This document shows positions 1-5,327 of a stretch of DNA of 5,327 bases, in pieces. Numbering within the stretch: the stretch's first letter is position 1; each line of letters begins with the position of its first letter. Source of the stretch: an uncultured Ruminococcus sp. (GTDB lineage: Bacteria > Bacillota > Clostridia > Oscillospirales > Ruminococcaceae); NCBI GenBank assembly GCA_946537565.1, contig CAMNFW010000153.1:1-5327 (forward strand), read 5' to 3'. The notes below the pieces were generated by a model. It was given only the letters and a program-made list of their open reading frames with translations. It had not been told where the DNA came from and did not search any database. A program made the translations under genes and the position numbers.

Positions 1-3
1 CTT

Positions 4-1236
4 ATGGCAACGGCAAGAGCCCGGTATAAGGACGGTGTAAAAAAGGAGATAAGCTCCTTTGACGGCAGTGCATATTATGAAGACAATATCGTTGAAATGT
101 CAGCGCCCATTGAAGTATATTCCGGCACAGCTGCGTGGGAAGCTGGATTGGAGCATATGAAGAATATGCTGGAGGCTATACAGAATGGTGTAACTCTTGA
201 GGAGCTTCTGAGGCAGAAAGAGGACGAGCGCAGGGAGAATGAACATCAGAAGGCTCTGACTGAAAAAGAAAATGCCGTATTTGTCTATAAACAGGCAAAA
301 AAAGGGTTAATGTGGCAAGGCATTTTTGGAGCTTTAGGCATAGCAGGCTTCATCGCACTCGGTACATGGCTGGTTTCAGATTCTGACGGATTTTTTGGCT
401 TTCTTTCGGTGATAGGCGGCTGGACCTTTTATCTTCTTGCGTTGACCATACTGATAGTTGTTCCAATTAATATCAGCAACGGCTTAGCAGAAGCTAAGAA
501 AAAAATGGAACGGGCACTCAGCTATGACCCGGAGACAAGGACTTACCGTCAGACTGCTTCTTCCGCCGGAAATTCCGGAGCAGCTGTTTTTTCCTCTGTG
601 AAAACCGCACCGGTAAATATATTGTTATTGATAAGCATAGCGGTATTTCTGACAAGAGTGGTACTTGGCTTTACTAATCCTGTTCAAAATGATATCCGGT
701 GGCATTTCAGCGATATGTACATTTCATCATTTTACAACTTTCTGCATTATCATTCACCGATAATTATACAGATAGGAAACATCTTGCTTGCGCTTTCGGC
801 AGTCATGATGATCGTGTATGCAAAAAAGCTTAAAGCCAACAGCACGGCGAAAGTCAATCCTATTGCGTGGATAGCAGTGCTGACAGGCAATGTGTTTATG
901 AACGTATCTTATTATGCAAATTTATTTAACAACATTAAGATGCCTACAGGTAATTTAATGGTGCAATTGATAGGTATACTTTTGGATGTATGTCTTGTGG
1001 TTTCGATAATTCTTATGAGCAGGAAAAAGTTTACCCCGGCAATAGTATTCTCTGTGATTCCTGCACTGTCTTCGCTGAGAAATTTGATTCTTAACATCAA
1101 CTATATTAACAAATCCTCTTTTCGGATATTGCTTAAGATCTGGTACATATCAGCGCCGTTATCTTACTGTATGCTTTACGCAGCAATAATAGTTCTGTGC
1201 CTGAAACTAAAAAAGGCGCAGAGAACTTCTGTATAA
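4..1236 (+). CDS. Polytopic membrane protein of unknown family, start uncertain
   Basis: I do not recognise this family. Seen in the sequence: a soluble N-terminal part (residues 1-100) whose second half (about 60-100) is rich in Glu, Lys, Arg and Gln and could form a short coiled coil. Next come two hydrophobic segments (about 103-125 and 130-155), a hydrophilic stretch (about 156-200), and about six more hydrophobic segments near 205-223, 253-273, 286-305, 318-338, 344-365 and 382-400. The tail is short and basic. Roughly eight membrane spans suggest an integral membrane protein, but no catalytic or transport motif stands out. The ATG at position 4 is the first possible start in the window. 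The frame is open back to base 1 and no ribosome binding site can be seen, so the true start may lie upstream and the protein may be longer. It is followed by a hairpin and then a separate promoter, so it is probably not in an operon with the xylanase gene. Confidence 0.75.
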   Translation: MATARARYKDGVKKEISSFDGSAYYEDNIVEMSAPIEVYSGTAAWEAGLEHMKNMLEAIQNGVTLEELLRQKEDERRENEHQKALTEKENAVFVYKQAKKGLMWQGIFGALGIAGFIALGTWLVSDSDGFFGFLSVIGGWTFYLLALTILIVVPINISNGLAEAKKKMERALSYDPETRTYRQTASSAGNSGAAVFSSVKTAPVNILLLISIAVFLTRVVLGFTNPVQNDIRWHFSDMYISSFYNFLHYHSPIIIQIGNILLALSAVMMIVYAKKLKANSTAKVNPIAWIAVLTGNVFMNVSYYANLFNNIKMPTGNLMVQLIGILLDVCLVVSIILMSRKKFTPAIVFSVIPALSSLRNLILNINYINKSSFRILLKIWYISAPLSYCMLYAAIIVLCLKLKKAQRTSV

Positions 1237-1243
1237 TTTCAAA

Positions 1244-1265
1244 GACCGTCCGAATCTGGGCGGTC
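1244..1265 (+). terminator. Weak terminator-like hairpin after the membrane protein gene
   Basis: Eight bases after the stop codon, GACCGTCC (1244-1251) can pair with GGGCGGTC (1258-1265) through an 8-bp stem with one G-U pair and a 6-base loop. The bases that follow are AT-rich (AAATTATTACAC) but not a clean T-run. Intrinsic termination may therefore be partial. Position right after the stop and the GC-rich stem support the call. Confidence 0.5.
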
Positions 1266-1309
1266 AAATTATTACACTTATTTTGTCCACTAAATCCTCA
1301 TTTTGTGAG

Positions 1310-1339
1310 TTGATAACATTGACAATTTATTATTATAAT
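1310..1339 (+). promoter_or_regulatory. Candidate housekeeping-sigma promoter for the xylanase gene
   Basis: TTGATA (1310-1315) lies 18 bases upstream of a perfect TATAAT (1334-1339), so transcription would start near 1346 and give a leader of about 85 bases. A perfect TTGACA (1319-1324) sits inside the same stretch but is only 9 bases from TATAAT. Its other possible partner, TATAGT at 1345-1350, is 20 bases away. The first pairing is therefore preferred. The surroundings are strongly AT-rich. No clear operator was recognised. Confidence 0.6.
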
Positions 1340-1387
1340 AAGAATATAGTATTAATGAACTTATTTTTAATTATTTCATTTAATTTT

Positions 1388-1412
1388 AATTAACTGCCGG
1401 GAGCAGTTGATT
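1388..1412 (+). promoter_or_regulatory. 5' leader hairpin just upstream of the ribosome binding site
   Basis: AATTAACTGC (1388-1397) pairs with GCAGTTGATT (1403-1412) over 10 positions, with one G-U pair and the 5-base loop CGGGA. The hairpin ends four bases before the Shine-Dalgarno sequence and leaves it free. No T-run follows, so it is not a terminator. A role as an mRNA-stabilising 5' structure or regulator-binding site is possible but is inference only. Confidence 0.4.
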
Positions 1413-1416
1413 TTAC

Positions 1417-1424
1417 AGGGAGGG
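1417..1424 (+). promoter_or_regulatory. Strong ribosome binding site deciding the ATG start at 1431
   Basis: AGGGAGGG lies six bases before the ATG at 1431, a good Shine-Dalgarno match and spacing. An in-frame TTG at 1407 would extend the protein by eight residues. It has no ribosome binding site of its own, lies within the leader hairpin and would put the true ribosome binding site inside the coding region, so it is rejected as the start. Confidence 0.85.
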
Positions 1425-1430
1425 CGTTTT

Positions 1431-4400
1431 ATGAAACACAAATTTTTAAGCAGATTTTTTTCAGCGATAACCTCTGCATCGCTTCTGCTGTCGCTTGGTG
1501 CGGTTTTTCCAGCCGAAACAGCTTCAGCTGCACAGCTTTGCGTAGTTGATACCACCACTGAGTACCAGACTATCAGAGGCTTCGGAGGAATCAATCTTCC
1601 TGAATGGATAAGTCAGGGTGATCTGACTGATGCTCAGCGAAAGAAGGCTTTCGGCAACGGAGCTGATGAGCTTGGACTTACAGTTCTCCGTATCTATGTA
1701 AGTGACGACAGCAACTCATGGAGCAGGGCGGTTCCCACAGCGCTGTACGCTCAGAAAATGGGTGCGACTATTTTTGCTACCCCCTGGAATCCGCCTGCAT
1801 CAATGCGTGAGAACGGAACCGGCGGTATCAGAGGCGGTAAATATCACCTTCCTTCCGGCAATTACAGCAAATATGTTGATCATCTTAACAGCTATTACAC
1901 ATATATGAAAGGTCAGGGCGTTGACGTTTACTCGATCTCAGTTCAGAATGAGCCTGATTATTCCGAGGATTGGACAGCCTGGTCATCTGACGAGACCACC
2001 AGTTTCCTGGCTAATTACGGCGATAAGCTGAATTTCCGTGTAATGTCGCCTGAGACCTTCCAGTATACCAACAAGGACTATTACACCAAGATCCTCAATA
2101 ACCCAAAGGCTATGGCAAACTGTGACCTGTTCGGCACTCATTTCTATGGCACACAGCGTTCACAGATGGATTTCCCGGCTCTCGAAAACTGCGGCAAGGA
2201 GATCTGGATGACTGAGGTCTATGTTCCGGACAGCAATTCCGATGCAGATGAGTGGCCGAAAGCTTTGAAGGTCTCTGAGAATATCCACAACGGACTTGTA
2301 GTCGGCAATCTCAATGCCTATGTATGGTGGTATATCCGCCGCAGCTATGGACTTATCAAGGAGAACGGCAATATCTCCAAGCGTGGATACTGCATGGCTC
2401 AGTACAGTAAATTTGTACGTCCCGGTGATGTTCGTATTGATGTAACTGAGCAGCCTTCCACAGGTGTGTATGTTTCAGCTTATAAGAACAGCGACGGTCA
2501 GGTAACTATCGTAGCTGTAAATACCGGCAGTGACAGCTACGCTCAGCAGTTCAGCCTGGGCAGCGGCGAGAATATCACAGATATCGACCGCTACAGAACC
2601 TCAGCAAATGAGAATATCGCTCTTACTGAAAATCTTGAACATGATGAAACCTCTTTCTGGGCTCAGCTTCCTGCAAGCAGTGTTTCAACCTTTGTGATCT
2701 CCACCAACGGCGAGGGTTCAACTCCTGAGCCAAAGGTTGACGAGGACGGATATTTCTTCCACGATACCTTTGAAGGCGATACCTTTGACTGGAATGCAAG
2801 AGGCGCTTCTTCAATTCTCACCAGCGGCAGAACTGCATATAAGGGCAGTGAAGCTCTCCTTATCCAGGAAAGAACCTCTGCATGGCATGGCGCCGGCAAA
2901 TCCCTGAACAGTAAGGTTTTCGTACCTGGAAATGCTTACAGCTTCAGTGTCAACGCTGAGTATCTTGACGGCGGCAGCAGCGATCATTTCATGCTCAAGC
3001 TCCAGTATAAAGGCAGCGACGGTGAAGTTCACTACAGCGAAATAGCATCTTCTGACGCAGTTAAGGGCGGCTGGGTGCAGCTTGCAAATACAAGCTATAC
3101 TATCCCTGCCGATGCAACTGAGCTTCTGATTTATGTTGAAACAGCTGAATCTACCGGCAATTTCTATATTGATGAAGCCATCGGCGCTCCGGAAGGTACT
3201 GTGATTGAGGGCGCAGGTCCGGCTAAGGATGTTATTATCGGTGATATTGATTTCAGCGGTAAAATTGATACCTTTGACTTGATCCTCGCAAGAAAAGGCG
3301 TTATCAATGGCGGCTTCAGCGATCCATATGCCCTCCGTGCAGCTGATGTGAACCAGGACGGCACCATTTCAATTTCAGATGCAGTGCTGCTCAGTGAGTA
3401 TCTCCTCGGTAAAATTAAAACCTTTGAAGAAGGCTATTCTCAGACTGAAAAAAAAACTGACGACGACAATAAATGGGACAGCTATGTTGAAACTGCTTCC
3501 GAAAATATGATAAAATTCTACTCCGATTCCATTCTCCAGATGGGTAATACATCCCGTCTCTGTGATAAGCTGGAAAAGGGCGAAAACGGCGATAAGATCA
3601 AAGTTGCTTACCTCGGCGGCTCTATCACTGAGGGTAAAAAATATACCGATCCTTTCAGTGCGTATATTAAGGAAGCCTTTGCACCAAATGCGGAGTTTAT
3701 AAATGCAGGCCTTTCCGGTACATCTTCAGTCATTGGACTTATGAGAGCCCAGAGAGATATCCTCGATGCTTCACCTGATATCATTTTCCTTGAATTCTCT
3801 GTAAATGACCACCCGGAAGAAATTTACAAAAAAGGTTTTGAGAGCCTCGTTAAAAAGTGCCTTTCTCAGGATAATGACCCCGCTGTTATTATTCTCATCA
3901 ACCGTTCAAAAGGCGGATATTCTTCAAAATCACAAATGGCTGCAATTGGTAAAAACTTCGATGTTCCAGTTATAAGCATGGACGATGCGCTGACTAATGC
4001 CTTCAACAGCGGCCTTCTTACCACTGGTGACTATTTCACAGACGAATATCATCCCCATGATAAAGGTGGTCAGCTTATATCAGACTGCCTGGGCTATTTC
4101 TTCCGCCAGGCTATGAAGTCCCAGAACAGAACCGGTTCCTATACAATACCTTCTTCTTCCGTTTATGGCTGCGAGTACGCTTCTGCTTCAATCGTGCCTG
4201 TTAGTGAACTTAAAAATCTGAATCCTGGTTCATTTACTCCCAATAACTCGAATACCAGATTTGCTTACGGCTATTCCTTCCAGAAAAATAGTGCGAATAA
4301 CGCTTTGACTTTCTCTGCCGAGGGTAAGGGTATCTTTGTGGTATTCCAATCCAACCAGAATTCTTCATTGGGTAATCTCGTTGTTACTGTCAACGGTCAG

Positions 4401-4556
4401 TCCAAGACTATTAATGGTAACAGAAATTATGCCTGGGGCGGCTCTGATGCCGATATTGCCTATATTCAGGATAACTCCGGTTCCCTTGAGGTCTCTTTGA
4501 AAATGGAAAACGCTAACACTGACTTTAATATCTACGGAATTGGCGTTATTAAATAA
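1431..4556 (+). CDS. Cellulosomal GH30_8 glucuronoxylanase - CBM22 - dockerin - SGNH esterase
   Basis: This is a secreted bifunctional enzyme of 1041 residues acting on acetylated glucuronoxylan. The signal peptide is residues 1-33/34 (KHK start, hydrophobic core, ETASA cleavage site). Residues 36-424 closely resemble GH30 subfamily 8 xylanases such as Bacillus subtilis XynC as I recall it: acid/base Glu174 in QNEPD, nucleophile Glu262 in WMTEVY, and YIRRSYG (301-307) with the Arg pair (303/304) where the family binds the 4-O-methylglucuronic acid branch. A short linker (425-436) leads to a CBM22-type xylan-binding module (about 441-586; likely ligand residues Trp485 and Glu570). A type I dockerin follows (about 600-665), with Ca-binding repeats starting at Asp605 and Asp639 (the second is DVNQDGTISISD). 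After an acidic linker comes an SGNH hydrolase: Ser731 in GGSITEG, Gly760/763, Asn792 in FSVND, Asp871 and His874 in DEYHPH. A beta-rich C-terminal domain spans about 905-1041. The dockerin sits internally, and the gene has its own promoter and a terminator-like downstream hairpin. The esterase is probably an acetyl-xylan esterase; its CE family is not assigned. Confidence 0.95.
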   Translation: MKHKFLSRFFSAITSASLLLSLGAVFPAETASAAQLCVVDTTTEYQTIRGFGGINLPEWISQGDLTDAQRKKAFGNGADELGLTVLRIYVSDDSNSWSRAVPTALYAQKMGATIFATPWNPPASMRENGTGGIRGGKYHLPSGNYSKYVDHLNSYYTYMKGQGVDVYSISVQNEPDYSEDWTAWSSDETTSFLANYGDKLNFRVMSPETFQYTNKDYYTKILNNPKAMANCDLFGTHFYGTQRSQMDFPALENCGKEIWMTEVYVPDSNSDADEWPKALKVSENIHNGLVVGNLNAYVWWYIRRSYGLIKENGNISKRGYCMAQYSKFVRPGDVRIDVTEQPSTGVYVSAYKNSDGQVTIVAVNTGSDSYAQQFSLGSGENITDIDRYRTSANENIALTENLEHDETSFWAQLPASSVSTFVISTNGEGSTPEPKVDEDGYFFHDTFEGDTFDWNARGASSILTSGRTAYKGSEALLIQERTSAWHGAGKSLNSKVFVPGNAYSFSVNAEYLDGGSSDHFMLKLQYKGSDGEVHYSEIASSDAVKGGWVQLANTSYTIPADATELLIYVETAESTGNFYIDEAIGAPEGTVIEGAGPAKDVIIGDIDFSGKIDTFDLILARKGVINGGFSDPYALRAADVNQDGTISISDAVLLSEYLLGKIKTFEEGYSQTEKKTDDDNKWDSYVETASENMIKFYSDSILQMGNTSRLCDKLEKGENGDKIKVAYLGGSITEGKKYTDPFSAYIKEAFAPNAEFINAGLSGTSSVIGLMRAQRDILDASPDIIFLEFSVNDHPEEIYKKGFESLVKKCLSQDNDPAVIILINRSKGGYSSKSQMAAIGKNFDVPVISMDDALTNAFNSGLLTTGDYFTDEYHPHDKGGQLISDCLGYFFRQAMKSQNRTGSYTIPSSSVYGCEYASASIVPVSELKNLNPGSFTPNNSNTRFAYGYSFQKNSANNALTFSAEGKGIFVVFQSNQNSSLGNLVVTVNGQSKTINGNRNYAWGGSDADIAYIQDNSGSLEVSLKMENANTDFNIYGIGVIK

Positions 4557-4570
4557 TTACTGCTATTGTG

Positions 4571-4666
4571 CCGGGGCGCAGCCCCGGAATATGCCAAAGG
4601 CAAAGCCTTTGGCAAAAGCCAGAGGCTTTGCCTCTGGCAAATGAGGGGCTGCGCCCCTCATTTTTT
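4571..4666. repeat. Nested palindrome cassette, copy 1 (four hairpins A-B-C-D)
   Basis: There are four perfect hairpins, each with a 3-base loop. A: CCGGGGC-GCA-GCCCCGG (4571-4587). B: GCCAAAGGC-AAA-GCCTTTGGC (4593-4613). C: GCCAGAGGC-TTT-GCCTCTGGC (4618-4638). D: TGAGGGGC-TGC-GCCCCTCA (4642-4660). A T-run follows D. The 13-base core of A is the exact reverse complement of the core of D, and B matches the reverse complement of C at 19 of 21 positions. The whole cassette is therefore also one large inverted repeat centred on the AAAA at 4614-4617. It could fold as four small hairpins or as one long foldback. It resembles REP/BIME-type intergenic palindromes in style, but I cannot name a family. 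Confidence 0.85.
4639..4666 (+). terminator. Terminator-like hairpin D of copy 1, serving the xylanase gene
   Basis: AAATGAGGGGC and GCCCCTCATTT form an 11-bp stem around a TGC loop, running into TTTTTT (4661-4666). This is a good intrinsic terminator for plus-strand transcription and lies about 85 bases after the xylanase stop codon. The terminator is part of the repeat cassette, so the repeat may have been recruited as, or carry, the gene's 3' end. Confidence 0.65.
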
Positions 4667-4749
4667 GTATGAATGGCAGAAAAAAGTGAATATAGAAGTG
4701 AGCCGGGGCGCAGCACCGGAATATGCCAAAGGCAAAGCCTTTGGCAAAA

Positions 4750-4796
4750 GCGAGGGGCATGCCCCTCGCACAAGCCGGGACTTCGTCCCGGCAAAA
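4750..4796. repeat. 47-base insert of two extra hairpins (E and F) in copy 2
   Basis: E is a perfect 20-base palindrome (4750-4769; arms GCGAGGGGCA and TGCCCCTCGC). F is GCCGGGAC-TTC-GTCCCGGC (4774-4792). They are joined by ACAA and followed by AAAA, the same type of 4-base spacer that separates B from C in copy 1. The insert sits exactly at the symmetry centre of the cassette. Its sequence is not a copy of A-D but follows the same design of a GC stem, minimal loop and A-rich spacer. Confidence 0.8.
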
Positions 4797-4816
4797 GCCA
4801 GAGGCTTTGCCTCTGG

Positions 4817-4843
4817 AAATGAGGGGCTGCGCCCTTCATTTTT
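4817..4843 (+). terminator. Second terminator-like hairpin, D' of copy 2
   Basis: TGAGGGGC (4820-4827) pairs with GCCCTTCA (4831-4838) around a TGC loop, with one G-U pair, extended by flanking AAA (4817-4819) and TTT and followed by a short T-run (4839-4843). It may act as a back-up stop for plus-strand transcription, weaker than the equivalent hairpin in copy 1. Confidence 0.45.
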
Positions 4844-4911
4844 ATGCAAGAAATATGAAAAAAATGGGGATAGAACAAAATACCAGGGCATAGATTCTCA
4901 TAAAAGAGAAG

Positions 4912-4941
4912 AAAAAAACCGCACAGCAAGGAACTGTGCGG
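4912..4941 (-). terminator. Intrinsic terminator of the minus-strand gene
   Basis: Read on the minus strand, CCGCACAG (4941-4934), a 7-base loop and CTGTGCGG (4926-4919) form a perfect 8-bp stem that runs directly into seven T residues (plus-strand A at 4912-4918). On the plus strand no T-run follows, so the orientation is clear. It lies about 78 bases after the stop codon of the partial minus-strand gene and supports that gene being real. Confidence 0.8.
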
Positions 4942-5018
4942 AATTGATGAACTTTCTTTTGTTAAAAACGAGATTACTGGCGGATCCAACGTAAATAGGG
5001 AGCAAAGAAAAAACTGGT

Positions 5019-5327
5019 TTAATGGGAATTAGAGTTAACATTTTCCGAATTATTCAGTTGATCTTCTATTTGTTTTTGCATTTCAGCATTTTGTTCAGCG
5101 GCAATGCGTTGATTCTCAGCTTGTTCAGCGGCGATGCGTTCATTTTCGGCTTGTTCCTGCATGAGCTGGATCTGTTGTTGAATGAGAGCTTGCTGGGCTT
5201 GGAGTTCCGACTGAGCTTGAAGTGCATGATCCTGTTCAGAAGAAGCGTGGATATTTTTAGCTTCGATTTCGAGTTTGATACGTTCAGCAATTTCTTTCAG
5301 GGCATTGATATCGGCAATATCGAGGTT
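5019..5327 (-). CDS. C-terminal part of a Gln/Glu/Ala-rich coiled-coil protein (partial)
   Basis: The frame is open from the right edge to a TAA at 5021-5019, giving 102 residues with no start inside the window. It begins NLDIADINALKEIAERIKLE and ends NNSENVNSNSH. The middle is a long, uninterrupted helix-like stretch rich in Gln, Glu and Ala with no Gly or Pro, including a tandem 10-residue repeat (AENERIAAEQ then AENQRIAAEQ). This points to a coiled-coil tail, perhaps of a structural or oligomerising protein. No function can be assigned from this fragment. Support for the frame comes from the coherent helical composition, the in-phase 30-base repeat and the minus-strand terminator downstream. 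A 74-residue open frame overlapping it at 5066-5290 is in another phase and looks like a shadow. The gene converges on the xylanase gene. Confidence 0.8.
   Translation of the reverse strand, partial: NLDIADINALKEIAERIKLEIEAKNIHASSEQDHALQAQSELQAQQALIQQQIQLMQEQAENERIAAEQAENQRIAAEQNAEMQKQIEDQLNNSENVNSNSH
5093..5152 (-). repeat. Tandem 30-base repeat in the coiled-coil gene
   Basis: Two adjacent 30-base units, 5093-5122 and 5123-5152, each start GTTCAGCGGC on the plus strand and match at 26 of 30 positions. Each unit encodes one 10-residue helical block, AENERIAAEQ or AENQRIAAEQ. Of the differences only one changes the protein (Glu to Gln), consistent with an older in-frame duplication kept under protein-level constraint. 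Confidence 0.85.

Larger units (their letters stand above)
4703..4843. repeat. Nested palindrome cassette, copy 2 (six hairpins A'-B'-E-F-C'-D')
   Basis: The first 49 bases match copy 1 at 48 positions (C to A at 4715). The last 47 bases (4797-4843) match the end of copy 1 with one deleted C (after 4816) and one C to T change (4835). All three differences fall in hairpin stems A', C' and D' and weaken them, whereas copy 1 is perfect. Between B' and C' lie two hairpins absent from copy 1. The A-rich spacer after each copy is loosely similar (GAAAAAA then ATAGAA), so the duplicated unit may extend past the hairpins. Confidence 0.85.
4557..5018. other. Convergent intergenic region: hairpin array, then AT-rich DNA
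   Basis: No real gene is seen in these 462 bases between two converging genes. The left part (4571-4843) is a GC-rich array of short hairpins. The right part is A-rich on the plus strand and holds a minus-strand terminator at 4912-4941. Open frames cross the hairpin array on both strands, but their products only repeat the palindrome (for instance AKGFAFGIF) and are not credible proteins. Confidence 0.8.

Noticed and set aside
1319..1339. Promoter made of TTGACA (1319) and TATAAT (1334)
   Set aside because: The spacing is only 9 bases, too short for a housekeeping promoter. TTGATA at 1310 with an 18-base spacer fits better.
1407..1430. TTG start eight codons upstream of the xylanase ATG
   Set aside because: It lies in a leader hairpin and would place the strong AGGGAGGG ribosome binding site inside the coding region. 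The ATG at 1431 gives a proper signal peptide start (MKHKF).
4571..4843. CRISPR array
   Set aside because: The repeats are hairpins separated by 4-6 base A-rich spacers, without regular 25-40 base unique spacers, and no cas gene is visible.
4895..4910. Small hairpin TTCTC/GAGAA
   Set aside because: A 5-bp, AT-rich stem with a 6-base loop is likely to occur by chance in this A-rich stretch.
4549..4994. Open frames of 65-146 codons crossing the hairpin array on both strands
   Set aside because: Their products are translations of the palindromes, with the same short phrases repeated on both strands. They are open because GCC/GGC/AAA-rich stems lack stop codons. No ribosome binding site or independent family evidence supports them.
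5066..5290. 74-codon minus-strand open frame in the right part
   Set aside because: It is in a different phase from the longer helical frame 5019-5327, is low in complexity, and the 30-base repeat and terminator fit the other frame better.

Overview
The window looks like a piece of chromosome from a fibre-degrading, cellulosome-forming Firmicute, most likely Ruminococcus or a close relative. The main evidence is a large secreted xylan-degrading enzyme carrying a type I dockerin in the middle of its chain, an arrangement typical of ruminococcal cellulosomal proteins. AT-rich intergenic DNA with Firmicute-type promoter and Shine-Dalgarno signals fits this. Species assignment is inference.

Layout from left to right: (1) 4-1236 (+) is a polytopic membrane protein of unknown family, possibly 5'-truncated by the window edge, followed by a weak terminator-like hairpin. 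(2) 1237-1430 is an AT-rich promoter region with a good -35/-10 pair, a 5'-leader hairpin and a strong ribosome binding site. (3) 1431-4556 (+) is a 1041-residue modular enzyme: signal peptide, GH30 subfamily 8-type glucuronoxylanase, CBM22-type xylan-binding module, type I dockerin, SGNH esterase and a C-terminal beta-rich domain. (4) 4571-4843 holds two near-identical copies of a GC-rich cassette built from short hairpins. The hairpins are themselves arranged as a larger inverted repeat, and the second copy has two extra hairpins at its centre. (5) 4912-4941 is a terminator on the minus strand. (6) 5019-5327 (-) is the C-terminal 102 residues of a Gln/Glu/Ala-rich, coiled-coil-like protein whose start lies beyond the right edge. 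It converges on the xylanase gene.

The xylanase-esterase is a self-contained tool for acetylated glucuronoxylan. CBM22 would hold it on xylan, GH30 would cut next to glucuronic acid side chains, the SGNH domain would remove ester groups (probably acetyl), and the dockerin would plug it into a cohesin on a scaffoldin. The flanking membrane and coiled-coil proteins show no obvious functional link to it. The most unusual sequence structure is the hairpin-of-hairpins cassette between the convergent genes. A second point of interest is a change in Glu codon preference inside the enzyme gene, at the GH30/CBM22 border.
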